Below are positions 13,916 through 25,669 of a stretch of DNA of 64,000 nt, in pieces. The stretch comes from Artocarpus heterophyllus (Eukaryota > Streptophyta > Magnoliopsida > Rosales > Moraceae): positions 11,096,377 through 11,160,376 of the forward strand of contig CM046335.1 of the NCBI GenBank assembly GCA_025403435.1. The letters run 5' to 3'. Position numbers and translations under genes: made by a program. Under the pieces are notes generated by a model. The model made no database searches, was not told the origin of the DNA, and saw only the letters and a program-made list of their open reading frames with translations. Position 1 is the stretch's first letter. Each line of letters opens with the position of its first letter.

Positions 13916-14718
13916 AGGCTGAACACAAACATGACACGATAAATAAATGTCTGAAATACAAACACGAACACGAACCATCAACCATCTGTGGCATGTGTCA
14001 TATGGCATGACATAATTAACACGACTACTAAACAGGCCGTGATGAATTGACACGATAAAAACACGTATATGGTATGACCTAGTTAATTGAAAATTAAAAA
14101 AATAAAAACTAAATCTAGAAAGAAAATTAACAATTACATAATATCTAAATAGTACTAGCCTACTACTATTAGGCATGTAAAACTGTCCAAGCAACATCAT
14201 GTCTAGTCTCAAAACATAGCAAAACACTCAAACTGAGTTTCAAACAAAACAAATATATCCAAATCAAAATTCAAAACATAACCAGCATCCAAATATTCCT
14301 ATCTAAATGTCTAACAATAAACAATATAAATGCATAAAATATCAATCTTTTGAGCTTGAAATGAGGTCCGTAAATCCAAGCTCCAAGTTTTATATATTTT
14401 AGGATTTAAATTTTAAATATTTTTATTTTAAAGTTTCAATGTGTTACAAATGGGCAGCTCGTGCTGTGTCGTGTTGACATGTTAACGACTCATTTAATTA
14501 AATGTGTTAAAATGTGCTAAACGTACTAGCATGAATCTAGCTAGTTTATTTTCGTATTTTTCATGCCAACCAATTTATGGCCCAATTAATATACGCACGG
14601 TCTAAACCTGCTTATCTCGTATCGTTTTCGTATAGTATCATCGTGCCATTTTCATATTGTGTCATCGTTTTCGTATCATGGCACGAACACGATACCCGAA
14701 CACGAATTGCCAACCCCA
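13916..14718. mobile_element. MULE-type non-autonomous element with 9-bp target duplication
   Basis: CTATTAATT occurs directly before the element (13907-13915) and directly after it (14719-14727), a 9-bp target duplication as in Mutator-like elements. Both ends are built from short 'acacgaacacg' and 'cgtgttgacatg' type words. The terminal inverted repeats are weak (AGGCTGAACAC versus TGGGGTTGGCA). There is no transposase frame. It belongs to the common plant class of elements rich in CACGAACACGA words. Confidence 0.5.
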
Positions 14719-15179
14719 CTATTAATTTACATCTTAAGAGTTAAATACAGACCCGTATGCCAACTGTTTTAAGTCAATATGCTCTAAAATACTTGGTAGC
14801 CACTTGGCAGAAGTTTTTTAAACATTATTTTCTCCAGAAGCTAAGGTAGATTCCATCTTTTTATGATGCGTACCAAGTAGCCCATTTTTGGCTAGTGGAT
14901 CATGAAGTAAAACAATATGAGCTGTTAAAATTTTTCCATTTTACAACTTTTTTTTCCATCTCGTGGCTGAAAATTGGGGCTTCATTGGGATGTATGTATC
15001 GTATATAGCTTACACCCTAAGGGCATGTTTGACACACTGTGTTGTATTATATTATATTGTATTGTATTGTATTAGTATTATACAGTATATTGTTTGGTTT
15101 TGTAGCGTATTAACATGTTATATTACACTATACAATGTTTGTTCACAATATTTTATTAGTATTCAAACTTTAAATATAA

Positions 15180-16120
15180 TAAATTTAGGTCATGGTTTCG
15201 AGTTCGACATTTAGAACCAGGTCAGGCTTTGAGACAAGGGGTTAGGGTCGGGATTTAGGATCAAAGTTAGGATTCGAGATTTAGGGACGGTGTCAAAATT
15301 TGAGATTATGGTCGGGGTTGAGGGCGGGATTCAAGACCATAGCCGGGATCGAGATTCATAACCATGGTTAGAACTAAGATTCGAGATCAGGGTATGGATT
15401 GAGATTTGGGACCAGGATTAGGGTTGGGATTTGAGGCTGAGGTCGGGGATAAGATTCGAAGCCAGAGCCAAGGACGAAATTTGGGACTAGGATGTAAGGT
15501 CAGAGTCGAAGTTGAGGTTGAGATTTAGGATCGGGGTTGGGGTCAAGATTTGGGACCGGGGTCAAGATTTGGGACCAAGGTCAAGATTTGGGATAAAGTC
15601 GAGGTCAGAATTTGGGTCCAAGGTAGAGGTCGAGATTCAGAGGTCAGGGTCAAGATTTGGGAAGAGCCTCAAGATCAAGATTCAAGATCGAGGCTGGTAT
15701 TAGAATTCAGAATCAGAGTCGGGGTCACGATTCAAAATCGAGATTTGAGATCGGGGTAGGGGTCAAGATTTAGGATAGGGGTAAAGTCAGGGGTCAGGAT
15801 TCAGGACCAGGATTGAGATCAAGATCCAGAGTCAAGATTGAAATCGAGATTTAAGACTAAGATCGAAGTTAGGATTTAGGATTAAGGTCGAAGTCAAGAT
15901 TCTAGACTTGGGTAGAGGTCAAGATTTGAGGTCAGAATCGAGATTCGGGACCAAAGTTGAGATTAGGATTTGAGACCAGAGTCGGGGCTAGGATTAGGGT
16001 TAAGGTCGGGATCGAGATCAAGATTAACATTAGGATCGAGATCCAGGGTCATGATTCGGTGTCGAGGTTGAAATTCAAGGTAGGGATTTAAGACTGGGTC
16101 GGGGTCAAGATTTAGGGCCA
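15180..16120. repeat. Purine-rich degenerate minisatellite, left arm
   Basis: Loosely repeated units of about 12 to 24 bp carry words such as 'gggattt', 'gggacca' and 'ggtcgggg'. The open frames across it, rich in R, G, F, I and W, are by-products of the repeat and are not genes. Confidence 0.8.
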
Positions 16121-16267
16121 AGGAAACCCAACCTTAACGCAAGACGTGGTCTTAAATCCCAACCCTAATCCTAAATTCCGATGCTGATCTCGAATTCTAA
16201 CCCCAACCCTAGTCCCCCTCCCATCCAGGATCAAGATTCCCAAACTTGTCCCAGACCTCGATCCTGA

Positions 16268-18564
16268 TGTGACACCCTGCCTTTTCGAGCCGTCACTTAA
16301 CTTGCTTAAACATTATTTCTTGACTTTAATCTTACTTAGTAAGAAAATACTGGACAAAATTTTCTTATTTCTTTAAACATACTTAAAACTGTTGCGACTT
16401 CTGTTGCAACTAAAGTTAGAATATAACTCAACACTTAACTTTAAAATCATTCAAAACATTTCTTAAACTCGTTAAGAAACATTTACTTTCGTAAAACCTT
16501 TTAACCTCATTTAAAATCAACAAAAAACTGCTTTCTTATCCATAACCAACATTCGCATATATCTATTGCAATATTGAGCTCTTCTACTAGTCTTATTGGT
16601 CTCCCATAAGACTATTTATAGCATGAAAGAACTTGTAATAAGCTTTCACTCAGTAAGTTCAAACATAATCTCACAAAACATTTAAAACTTTCTTTTATGA
16701 AACTTCGTCATAAACCTTTTCTTATAAACATTTTTCTTAAAATGTTTTTCATAAACACTTCTTATAAAACATTTCTCAAAACATTTTTGATAAACATATC
16801 ACATAAATATTTCATAGAAAGGAATGCAAGCAATAACATAATGCATAATTCTATTTATGCTCATATATGAACTTTTAATTATGAGCTTCATAATATCGTT
16901 CATTACTTAAAATTTTTATCATCGTTCTCATCTTTTCTTATCTTATGAACTTTAGTATTCGTACCAATATCATTAATCATGAGAACATAAACATAATACT
17001 TCCCTTGTGAAAGACTTAAGACTATTGAATAACAAGATTATAACTTTAACTTTACTTGTAAACCTCACATTAAGGAGGCTAGTACAACACTTATCATCTT
17101 TGTTTTACGTTCTTGTTAACTTTAATGAGCATATCAAATGATAATATATCATAGATATAACTTAGCATTGAAACATTAAGCATAGTATATACAAATATAT
17201 TGCATATCATAACTTGAACTTTGAAACATTATACATAACACATGCAAACATACCTTAAACATAACAATTACAAATACATTCCAAGTCTTGTTTTGATCTT
17301 TAAAGCTTTATGCATAACAAATGCAAACATAAACATATTCAAAGCATTTGAAATTGATTTACTTCATGTCGCAGGTGAAATTTGAAACTTATCTGGATAA
17401 TGCTTCAACATTCCCATTTCATTTCATTTCCTTCTACTAGTCGACTTTATGTCATGTTCAAATAACACCCGATTATTAGCTAACTTTCTCATTATCAACC
17501 TACTCGATCCATAATATAACTTATATGTTAACTATTCATTCTTTTTACCTAACTTTGTATCCCATTAGTTTACTTTTCATTTACTTTACTTGAACGAACA
17601 TTAGTTAAATTTTCCGTCTTACTTGACGATTCTTTACTTTACATATTACGGAATATTTTTTGCCTAAAGGCATTTTCCTAATTCAAGAGGCTCGGCTTCA
17701 TTTTAATGGTTTCCTGAAACACAACAATTTTACCTTTAATAAGTTTTTCGTAAGCCGCATAGTTCAAATGTTACGTGACTAAACTTTTCATTTTACTTTA
17801 CCATTCCGTTACTTACGGGCTATGGAAAAATTCCCACAAAATAACATTGTCTTAAATCAGGTGTTTCAAGGTTTGTTTTGACCATTTTACTGAAAATAAT
17901 CATTTTACCCTTGACAAGTCTTAAAAATCTTTTAGAACTCATTTTAAAATAAAAATTATGTTTCTTTATTACTCCTAATGTTACGAAACATTAAACATCG
18001 GTTTTCTTTTCATAAAAAAAATCATTTTCATCAAAAATTTATGAACCTATAATATGAAAATCTTAATAATTATACCCTTAACATTCTTTTCTCGTTCTTT
18101 TTTTCGTAAAAAGAACCTTGAATCTTTTCTAACTTAATATATGTAATTACTCACTGCCCATAATAGTATAAAAAACCAACCTTTAATAAAATTTCAATTT
18201 CACACGGTATATAATTTTAGCCCAAAACATTGCCCCCAAGACCAAAATGACCACTTTATATCAAAAAATCTTGTTTTTAGGCAGGATTAAAACTTACAAA
18301 AACTCCTCAGTCAAATTCAAAACATTTCAAAACATTTCAAGGCATTTTCTTTTTTATGAAATAATGTGCTTAAAATATCGTAAACTTCATAAAATTTTAA
18401 CAAACCATCCATGATTCTAATCGTTTCGATAAGATTTATAACTTTTGTATTTTAGCTTTTTATAAAAATTAGATTAAAATAATAATCTTTGTAACACATA
18501 TTTTGCTTATCATAATCCTTTAATTAGTACATTTATAACGTACTAGAAACGCCTGGGTGTCACA
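16268..18564. mobile_element. Solo-LTR-like insertion inside the minisatellite
   Basis: The sequence starts TGTGACACCCTGCC and ends CGCCTGGGTGTCACA, giving a perfect 10-bp terminal inversion TGTGACACCC. It interrupts the pyrimidine-rich arm cleanly, since the repeat resumes right after 18564. The flanking 5-mers CCTGA and ACTAA match at 3 of 5 positions, compatible with a decayed 5-bp target duplication. The interior is AT-rich with no coding. The length and TG...CA ends suggest a solo LTR of a Ty3/gypsy-type element. Confidence 0.55.
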
Positions 18565-19430
18565 ACTAAATCCAAACCTCACCGTTTCTAATCTCGAATC
18601 CCAACCCCGATCCTAAACTCCGACCTCGATCTCAAATCCCAACCTCGATCCCCAACCCCACTCCCGAATCCCGACTCCAACCCCAATCTTAAATCTCGAC
18701 CCAATCCCTACCTCAACCTTAAATCTCAACTCCGATCTCGAATCTTAACCCCAATCCTAAATCTTGACCTCAACCCTAACCCCAATTACGAATCACAACC
18801 CCACCCCGATCCCAAATCTTGACTTTGACCTCAACCCCAACCCCAAATCCTAACCTCAACCCTAATTGCAAATCCTAAACCCAACCTCAGTTGCAAATTA
18901 CAATGCCCACCTTGGTCCCAAACCTCAATCCCAATCCTAGTCTCAAATCCCACCCCAACCCTAGTCCCAACCACAATACTAACCCTAAATCCCGACCCTA
19001 ACCCCAATCTCAAATCTTGACCCCAACCTTGAATCCCAACACTAATTCAAAATCCTAACCGTTACACCTATCTTGAATCCTGACTTTGACCCTAACCCTA
19101 GACCCTAGTCTCAAATCTCAACCCTAACACCTGTCTTGAATCCCGTCGATCCAAAATCTAGATACTGACCCCTATCTTGAATCCCAACCTTGACCACAGT
19201 CTCAAATTCTAACCCCGACTTTAAATTTTAACCTAACTCCTGAATCCCAACCACGGTCCCAAATCCTAACCCCAACCTTAGTCTCAACTCGTAACTTCAA
19301 CATCAACCCTAACCCCAACCTTAGTCTCAAATCTCGACCTCAAATCCCAACCTTAGCCCCAATCTCAAATTCTTCCCCTAACCCTGATCTCAAATCATGT
19401 CCCTAAACCTAAATCTCATTTTAAAACTTC
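18565..19430. repeat. Pyrimidine-rich degenerate minisatellite, right arm
   Basis: The complementary counterpart of the left arm, with words such as 'aatcccaaccccgatcc', 'tctcaaatcccaacc' and 'cctaaccccaa'. Some words resemble plant telomere repeats (CCCTAAA), but there is no regular heptamer array. Confidence 0.8.
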
Positions 19431-20224
19431 AACTTTTATGTCAATTTTTAATAGACTTTAAATATTTAATTAGTTTATTAATATCACTTTTGGTTTAAAT
19501 TATATAATACGGTCTAATATGGAATTTTTTTTCTATTTGATATTAGGGCTTGTATAATATTATTTTTTTATTTTGTATTAAATAATACAATACATAAATG
19601 TCACTAAACATTATATTATTTTTAGATAATATAAGACAGAGCGCTAATTCGACGTGTCAAACATGCCCAAAGGTTTTATATATATGATTTGCCAAACGAG
19701 GTAAGCCTATTGAAGTTGCAATTCTGGATTACGTACTCAAGTGAGTCAAGTCTAATGGCACCAACCCACAAGAGTGGGATTCGTTAAACATATAGATTGT
19801 ACACAAAATGAAATTACACTTTTCAATTTGACATTTAGCCAGCGGGTACCTCTGGTAATGCGAGTGGTGGAAAAAGACAAGCGATCCACAACATGCCTCA
19901 CCGCTGCTCACCTTCATAAACAAAAACTTTGTTGTCTTGTAAACATGATTTTAGATTAGGTAAAGTATTTCAACACATTGAAAATAAAATGTCACCCTGC
20001 TAAATAATTCCACAAGAACTACATACCTCAAGGATTATATAGCACTTCCCGAGATTGGTACATGTTTGGAAAATTTGCAACATTCTAGCACGCTTGTGGA
20101 AAATAAAGGTGCCTGTACTACACAGATGAGTACTTGTTGAAAAGTTTGACCATTCTTATCCGTTGACTGTGGGTGGCAGCATATACAAAATTCCAGGGCT
20201 ATCAAAAAGGCTATCGTGATTTCT

Positions 20225-23200
20225 TTAGGTTCTTGAGCTTCTAAGAACCCTGTCAAAAATTGGGTTTTCCACCAGATCTTTAGCTGAAGGCCGTCTAACT
20301 GGATCTGGGTCCACCATAGCCTGCTAGATGTAATGAACGGTTAGAATTAATAGACATATGCCTAATGAGGCACAGAGTCAAAAGCAATTTCCTGATTGAT
20401 TCTAAAATAGTAAACGTAAAAATCTTCACGAAGCAAAATTATTTAGCACCATGACGTGGAGACCTACTATATGATAAGATGGAACTTGTATTTGTTCAGC
20501 AAATTGCGAAATGACAACTAAACTGATATGCGGAGTTTTAGTACCATTAAGCTACCTACTAATTACATTTTCCTTCTTTATGAGAAGAACACTTTTCTTG
20601 TCTAATGAAAAAGTCAAAGAAAGCAACCTAATTACATCAAGTAGGACAACAAACTACATCAGTTTACGTAATGAAAATGAGACCACAGCATTTTTAGCAT
20701 GCTCTAACTAGTCAAAGAAAAATGACCAGTTCCTATCCCACATCTTAATTCAGATTCCAAAGTTTCGAAAATTTTAACCAAAAGACAGCATTTTGTGTTC
20801 ACATTGAAAGATTCAGAACATTAACGGAGAAAACGTGCAAAACACTTGCAACCAAAACATTATTTTTCAAGCGTTTTGTTGAAAAATACTCTTACAAAGC
20901 AGACCACATGACAAGCAGATTCCGTAAATGAAAATGTGACAACAAATTGCTAAAACTACCTTTATGCTGTTGCTGACAATTCCGATTAGGATGACAAGTC
21001 AATTTTTTTCAAAGAAACAATCAAAGACCCAATAAAGGAAATAGCATGGTACCTTGAGTAAGTTTTGGAGTTGCAATGAATGGCCAGGGAGAAGCGGCAA
21101 TTTTCCCTCCTTGACATTTAAAAGTTGAGGTCCTGATTCTGGCAAAGTTGACCCTCTTATTAGCTCGTACATAGCAACTCCTAAAGAGAAAATATCAGCC
21201 TTGTCAAGATGATCATATCTCTCGTTTAAGATCTCTTGAGGCATATATCGTGCATCACCCTCTTCAATTGGAAGGCTCGTATCGATAAGAGTTGCACATC
21301 CGAAATCCCCAAGCTTGTAAACCCCATTTTTAGTGTATATATTATCAGGTTTTACATCCAAGTGAGCTACTCCTTTCTCATGTATAAACTGCAATGCCTT
21401 TGCAATCTGTATAATATATATACATACATATATATATATACATACACATACATATATATATATATATATATATCAGGAATGACTCAATGACGTAAACTAA
21501 CAGGAGTAAAAATTTTGTCAAATCCAATGTGTTTAGATCATTAGAGACATTGCACACCAAAGAAGAATGTTAACCTGATAAAGAGCGTCCAAAACTTCTC
21601 TCTGTAAGACTAGCTGGGTAGATCCATTAATGGATAAGCTGTGATCACAGAGCTCCATCTGAATGTAGAGCTGCTCATTCTCAAACCAAGAAGAGTAATA
21701 TCCAACAATGTTTTCATGAGATCCTGCACGAGGGAAGAAGGCAAAAACAATTAAAAGAGATTGCAACCGAATTAAGCATGCAAAATGATGCTTATAATTA
21801 GTCAAAAACATGTAACAAACCTAAAGCTGCCAAACATTGAACTTCCATTAAAGCTTTCTGCCTACAAAAGTGAAAACTTTATTGCATTAGACCATCCTTA
21901 AACCAACAATAGGTATCTTCAAAAGCATAAAGAAACAACCTTTCTCTGTCCCGATGCAACTGCTTTATGCTATGTTTCACAGCATACAAACATCCATCAA
22001 TTCTCTTCAGGACTTTGAATACACGACTGAAGTTCCCACTACCAATGTACTGAAAATGGAAAGCGAAAGATTGTTAGATTAACCAGCATGTTAACTAATG
22101 GTGATGAGTCAACTAAAGGCCAAGAATTATTGAGGCTTTGGGAAGATACCTCAATCTCATGAAAATCAGCGTGATAGCGGGAAAGGCCACTTCCACCGAT
22201 AATTGCAGGAAAGAAATCTGCAGATCAAAGTATAATTATCAAACAATATAGAAAAAATGTAGGTCCTTCAACAAAATCCACAAAGATCATGAAACCAAAG
22301 TGATCAACCAATCATTTACGGTGAGATAGTAGCCATTAAGAGACTATCCACAGCTGTACCTGCACATTTTGATCTCTGGTTGTCAAAAGGATCCATGTCC
22401 ATTCCTGAATCGTCCTTTATATATGGATTCTTGATACAAGGAGGAGGCATAACTCGACAGCGTAAAGCAACTGCAGATTGAGATACATAGTTTTGAACCC
22501 TTTTTGTTCCAGTTAAAGTAATTTTCTCCAGCTTTACTTCCTCTATAACATAATCATCTTTTTCAGGTTCCACCATTTCTTGAATTCCGGACAAGGTAGG
22601 ACTAGCTGGATTTATTGTGCAATCATCTATATAAAAATTTGTTATCAATCACACCGTCACAAGAGATATACACTTTCTACTTGGGCTACACAAGACCATT
22701 CTTTGAGATGATTTAACACCAAATGTTATTAATTTCCATAGTCGTCATCAAGCTCAAGTCAGTTATCGTGTTTACCTGGTCGGCATCTCTTACTTCTCAC
22801 CGTAGTTGGCTTCTCCGGTGAATTGGGGCAGAGCATGTTTTCCTTAACAGAAAACAAATAAAAGAAAATCTATCAATTTTATTTCTCAGTTTAATAACAT
22901 TATGCAGAACATCCATTCAGAATCTATATTACCTCGTTGCTACCAAAACCCTTGAATAAATTTTGATTATCTGGGGTGACATAATCAGGAGTGCTGCATT
23001 TACCACAAAAGTCAGAAACCCAAAACAAAAAAAGAAAAAAGAAATCACCATAACTCGTCATTTAGCTCTTAATTACTACATCAAAGTTCCAATTTAAATG
23101 TATCAATAAACACCATACACTAACAAAACCCCAAAGGGGCAAATTCTTCTCAAAATAGATTGAAAGAAAATGGATTACGTAACCAATCAAAATACAATAT

Positions 23201-23532
23201 TAATCAAAATCGGAAGAGAAAAATACACTACTTCAGACCTCAACCTAACATAGGAGTAAATATCTGTACCAAAAGAAGTCTTGGCTAAGAATGAAATCTT
23301 TATCATCGGAAGTGGAATCGATGTCGGCGGTCCGGGGCGCGGAGGAGGGAAGGGGAGGTTGTGAGGCCTCGGAATCCAGAAGGTTCTGGAAGGAAGAGGG
23401 ATTCGACGACGAGGACGAGAAATAGAGGTTTTGGCCGAGCTGAACCTGCAAGTGCCTCACGAGCGTCCCTTTCATTTTGCTCCTGCTCTCTCTCCTTCCT
23501 CTCTTGCTCGACTTTAGGGTTCTTCCTCTCAT
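20225..23532 (-). CDS. WEE1: WEE1 cell-cycle checkpoint protein kinase, 10 exons
   Basis: Plant WEE1 is a nuclear kinase that phosphorylates CDKA on the inhibitory tyrosine and acts in the replication-stress and DNA-damage checkpoint. Exons on the minus strand are 23532-23270, 22993-22933, 22842-22776, 22626-22360, 22217-22150, 22049-21940, 21861-21821, 21723-21575, 21406-21053 and 20320-20225. All are GT-AG and join in phase to 1476 nt (491 codons plus stop), close to the usual length of about 500. Seen: the N-terminal MKGTLVRHLQVQLGQ and DFILSQDFF blocks, VALRCRVMPPPCIKNPY, glycine loop IGSGNFSRVF (about 244-253), ATP lysine in YAVKH (about 267), catalytic HLDVKPDN (357-364), GDFGCA (375-380) and the WEE1-type EGDARYMPQEILN (391-403). 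The start is the ATG at 23532; an internal ATG (MKGTL) is the main alternative. No lesion is visible. Confidence 0.96.
21411..21475. repeat. TA-rich microsatellite in WEE1 intron 8
   Basis: Interrupted TA/CA dinucleotide tract directly beside the splice acceptor of WEE1 exon 9. Length variation here could bear on splicing, though nothing shows that it does. Confidence 0.7.
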
Positions 23533-23639
23533 CCACAATCTCTCTCTCCCCTCTCTCTCTGGTTTGAAGAGTGGAGACAGAGAGAGACAAAATTAGTAAA
23601 TAAATTCGGAATTTGGGGAAAAGAGCAGTGAAATTCAAA

Positions 23640-23655
23640 TTGCGCGGGATTGAAT
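23640..23655 (-). promoter_or_regulatory. Possible E2F-like site upstream of WEE1
   Basis: On the gene's strand the sequence reads AATCCCGCGCAAT about 110 bp before the WEE1 start codon. The core CCCGCGC resembles E2F sites (TTTCCCGC type) found upstream of many S-phase genes, but the flanks deviate from consensus. This is a single match judged by eye. Confidence 0.25.
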
Positions 23656-24544
23656 TGAATTGAGAGGATCAGGTGGAGCAAGAACTACGATACAAGCTCC
23701 ATGGTAATTTGATAGGCGTCGTTTCATTGGGTGTAGTTGGACGACCTTTGTTTTGATGAAGATGATGGTGGGGCCTACTGGCGTGGTTTAGGCGTACTGT
23801 AGGATTAGATGTGATGCGTGCTTTGTAAGCTTTTCTCCACGAGTGGGAAGAAATTGAAAAAGTTGGTAAAAAGGACGGAAATATTAATATTTTATGCCGC
23901 AGATGTGAAACCTTGACATGGCTGCTGTCTCCTCAGATGCAATAATTTAATTATATAAAATAAACTGTTTTAATTACATAATTACGATTATATTTTAAAA
24001 AACTACAGAAGAATTTTTTAAAATTTAAAGGCTCATTTGGTTTAAATATTTAAGTAGTATATTTAAATAAAGATTTAAATTTTTATGAGAGAAAATGCTA
24101 TAGCAAAATGATTCTAACAGTGATTCGAAAGGTGATGGAAACCAGTGATAGGAATTATTTTTACTGTAGCATATAAAAGTTTTACACTATAGTATATTTT
24201 TTTATTGTTACTGTAGCTTGTGAAAGCTTTACACTGTTCATAATTGAGATTGTGGTAAAAACTGGTTTCCACTATTATCAAACACCCCCTAATCGATTCT
24301 AACTATTTCTCCACCTTTTTTATGTTTTGAAAAACTACAAAAATATCTTTTAAATTAAAAAATTTTATCCTAATATCATCCTTATAAATAAAAAAATAAA
24401 CAAAACAACATAAATAGTCTACCATTAAAGAATTATGAAAAATATTTTATAAATTTAAAAACATAATAAATCTTAAAACACAACATCAAATTAAAAAAAT
24501 ATGTTATATTTTGTATCTTTTAAATGTTAAAGTGTTTTTTAAAA
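23656..24544. other. WEE1 upstream region with MITE debris
   Basis: After about 300 bp of promoter-like sequence, the region from about 24030 to 24300 holds remnants of two small-element types. One contains 'aaatttttatgagagaaaa', also seen at 48482-48601. The other is the common MITE, ending 'atcaaacaccccct'. No gene is visible. Confidence 0.45.
24130..24291. mobile_element. MITE of the common family
   Basis: It contains 'ttactgtagcatataaaagt' and 'gtagcttgtgaaagctttac' and ends 'tatcaaacacccccta'. It appears inserted in an older small element. Confidence 0.45.
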
Positions 24545-25610
24545 AATATTGATTGCATCCATAAAGGCAGTGACATGAAGGTCAAATTGTCATTTAAAAA
24601 ACAGCCCATGATGGATGGTTCCTTTCAGGTACCGAAGGACTCTCGTAGCTGCAGACCAATGAGATACCGTGGGAGAGTCTATGAACTGAGCTAATTTGTT
24701 TATGGCAGAAGACACATCAGGCTGTGTGAGGGACAAGTACTGCAATGCACCAATGACTTGACAAAACCATGAAGGATAGGCGGAGAGCCAACATGAAGAG
24801 TAAGAGGTTGAGTAGCAGACATGGGAGTGGCACACTCTTTTGTGCTAGTGAGATTATTTTCTCCAAGAGATCCCAAATGTATTTATGTTGAGTTAAAAGC
24901 AGTCCACTCGGTGTGGGTAGAACTTCAACACCGAGAAAGTAGTGAAGGTCACTGAGATCTTTAACAGAAAACTTGTGAGAGAGAGCATTAATAAATTTCT
25001 GTAAAAAGGACTTGTTATTTCCTGTGACAATCAGATCATTAACATAGACAATAAAATAAATAGAAGTCTATTGGCAGTGTAAATAAAGAGGGAGGTGTCG
25101 CTTTTGGAGTTGGCAAACCCAAAGAATAGAAAAAATCCTTTTAAGTTCTTTGTTCCATTCCTGCGGGGCTTGTTTAAGGCCATAAAGTGCTTTGCAAAGT
25201 TTGCACACAAAGTGTGGATTGTTTGAATCGGTGAACCCAAGATGTTGTTGCATGTAGGCTTCTTCTTCTAGTGTGACATAAAGAAATACATTATTGACGT
25301 CCAACTATCGAATGGACCAGTTATTGGATAATGCTAGACTTAAGATAAGATAGATGCTGTCAAATTTTACAACTGGACTAAAGGTGTCACAATTAAACTT
25401 TTTAGCAACAAGTCAAGGCTTGTAGCAAGAGATGAATCTGTAAGGATTTCGTTTAATGCTAAAAACCCATTTGCAGCCAACAACGTTTTGTGACGGATGA
25501 GGCGGAACAAGTTCCCAAGTGCCATTGTGAAGAAGAGCTGTCAACTCCTCTAACATTGATTGACGCCAATGAACATGTTGAATAGCTTGAAAACACAAGT
25601 GGGTTCAATA
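24545..25610 (-). pseudogene. Copia reverse transcriptase fragment, degenerate
   Basis: Read on the minus strand, pieces in several frames match a Ty1/copia reverse transcriptase. They include a WELVPPHPSQNVVGCKWVF start block, the LYGLKQAPQEWNKEL block, an LSMLMI remnant of the active-site region, and the [19 protein letters not shown] and [16 protein letters not shown] blocks. The match stops at about 24545 in the early RNase H region, so the 3' part and LTR are gone. Frameshifts are frequent. It is probably the same element as the gag relic at 29112-30036. Confidence 0.8.
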
Positions 25611-25669
25611 GATTCGAGAAGGGGGTGTTTGGAAGTGGTTTGATAAAGCTTATAATTTTTTGTTGTACA

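Larger units (their letters stand above)
15021..19668. mobile_element. Large foldback-like element of degenerate minisatellite arms
   Basis: The outer ends are a perfect 15-bp inverted repeat: GGGCATGTTTGACAC at 15021 and its complement ending at 19668. Inside AT-rich subterminal DNA, the left arm (about 15180-16120) is purine-rich on the plus strand and made of loose units such as 'gggattcgagaccaggg'. At about 16125 the strand bias flips, and the right arm (16130-16267 plus 18565-19430) is the complementary pyrimidine-rich type, for example 'aatcccaaccccgatcc'. The result is an imperfect inverted repeat with arms of about 1 kb. A 2.3-kb element sits in the right arm. No transposase is seen. 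Target duplication is unclear (TAA against AAA). Confidence 0.6.

Noticed and set aside
15512..15759. Open frames across the purine-rich minisatellite
   Set aside because: They are products of the repeat, open in two frames at once, with no domain.
18565..19430. Telomere-like words (CCCTAA) in the right arm
   Set aside because: No regular CCCTAAA heptamer array exists; the words are part of a degenerate C-rich minisatellite.
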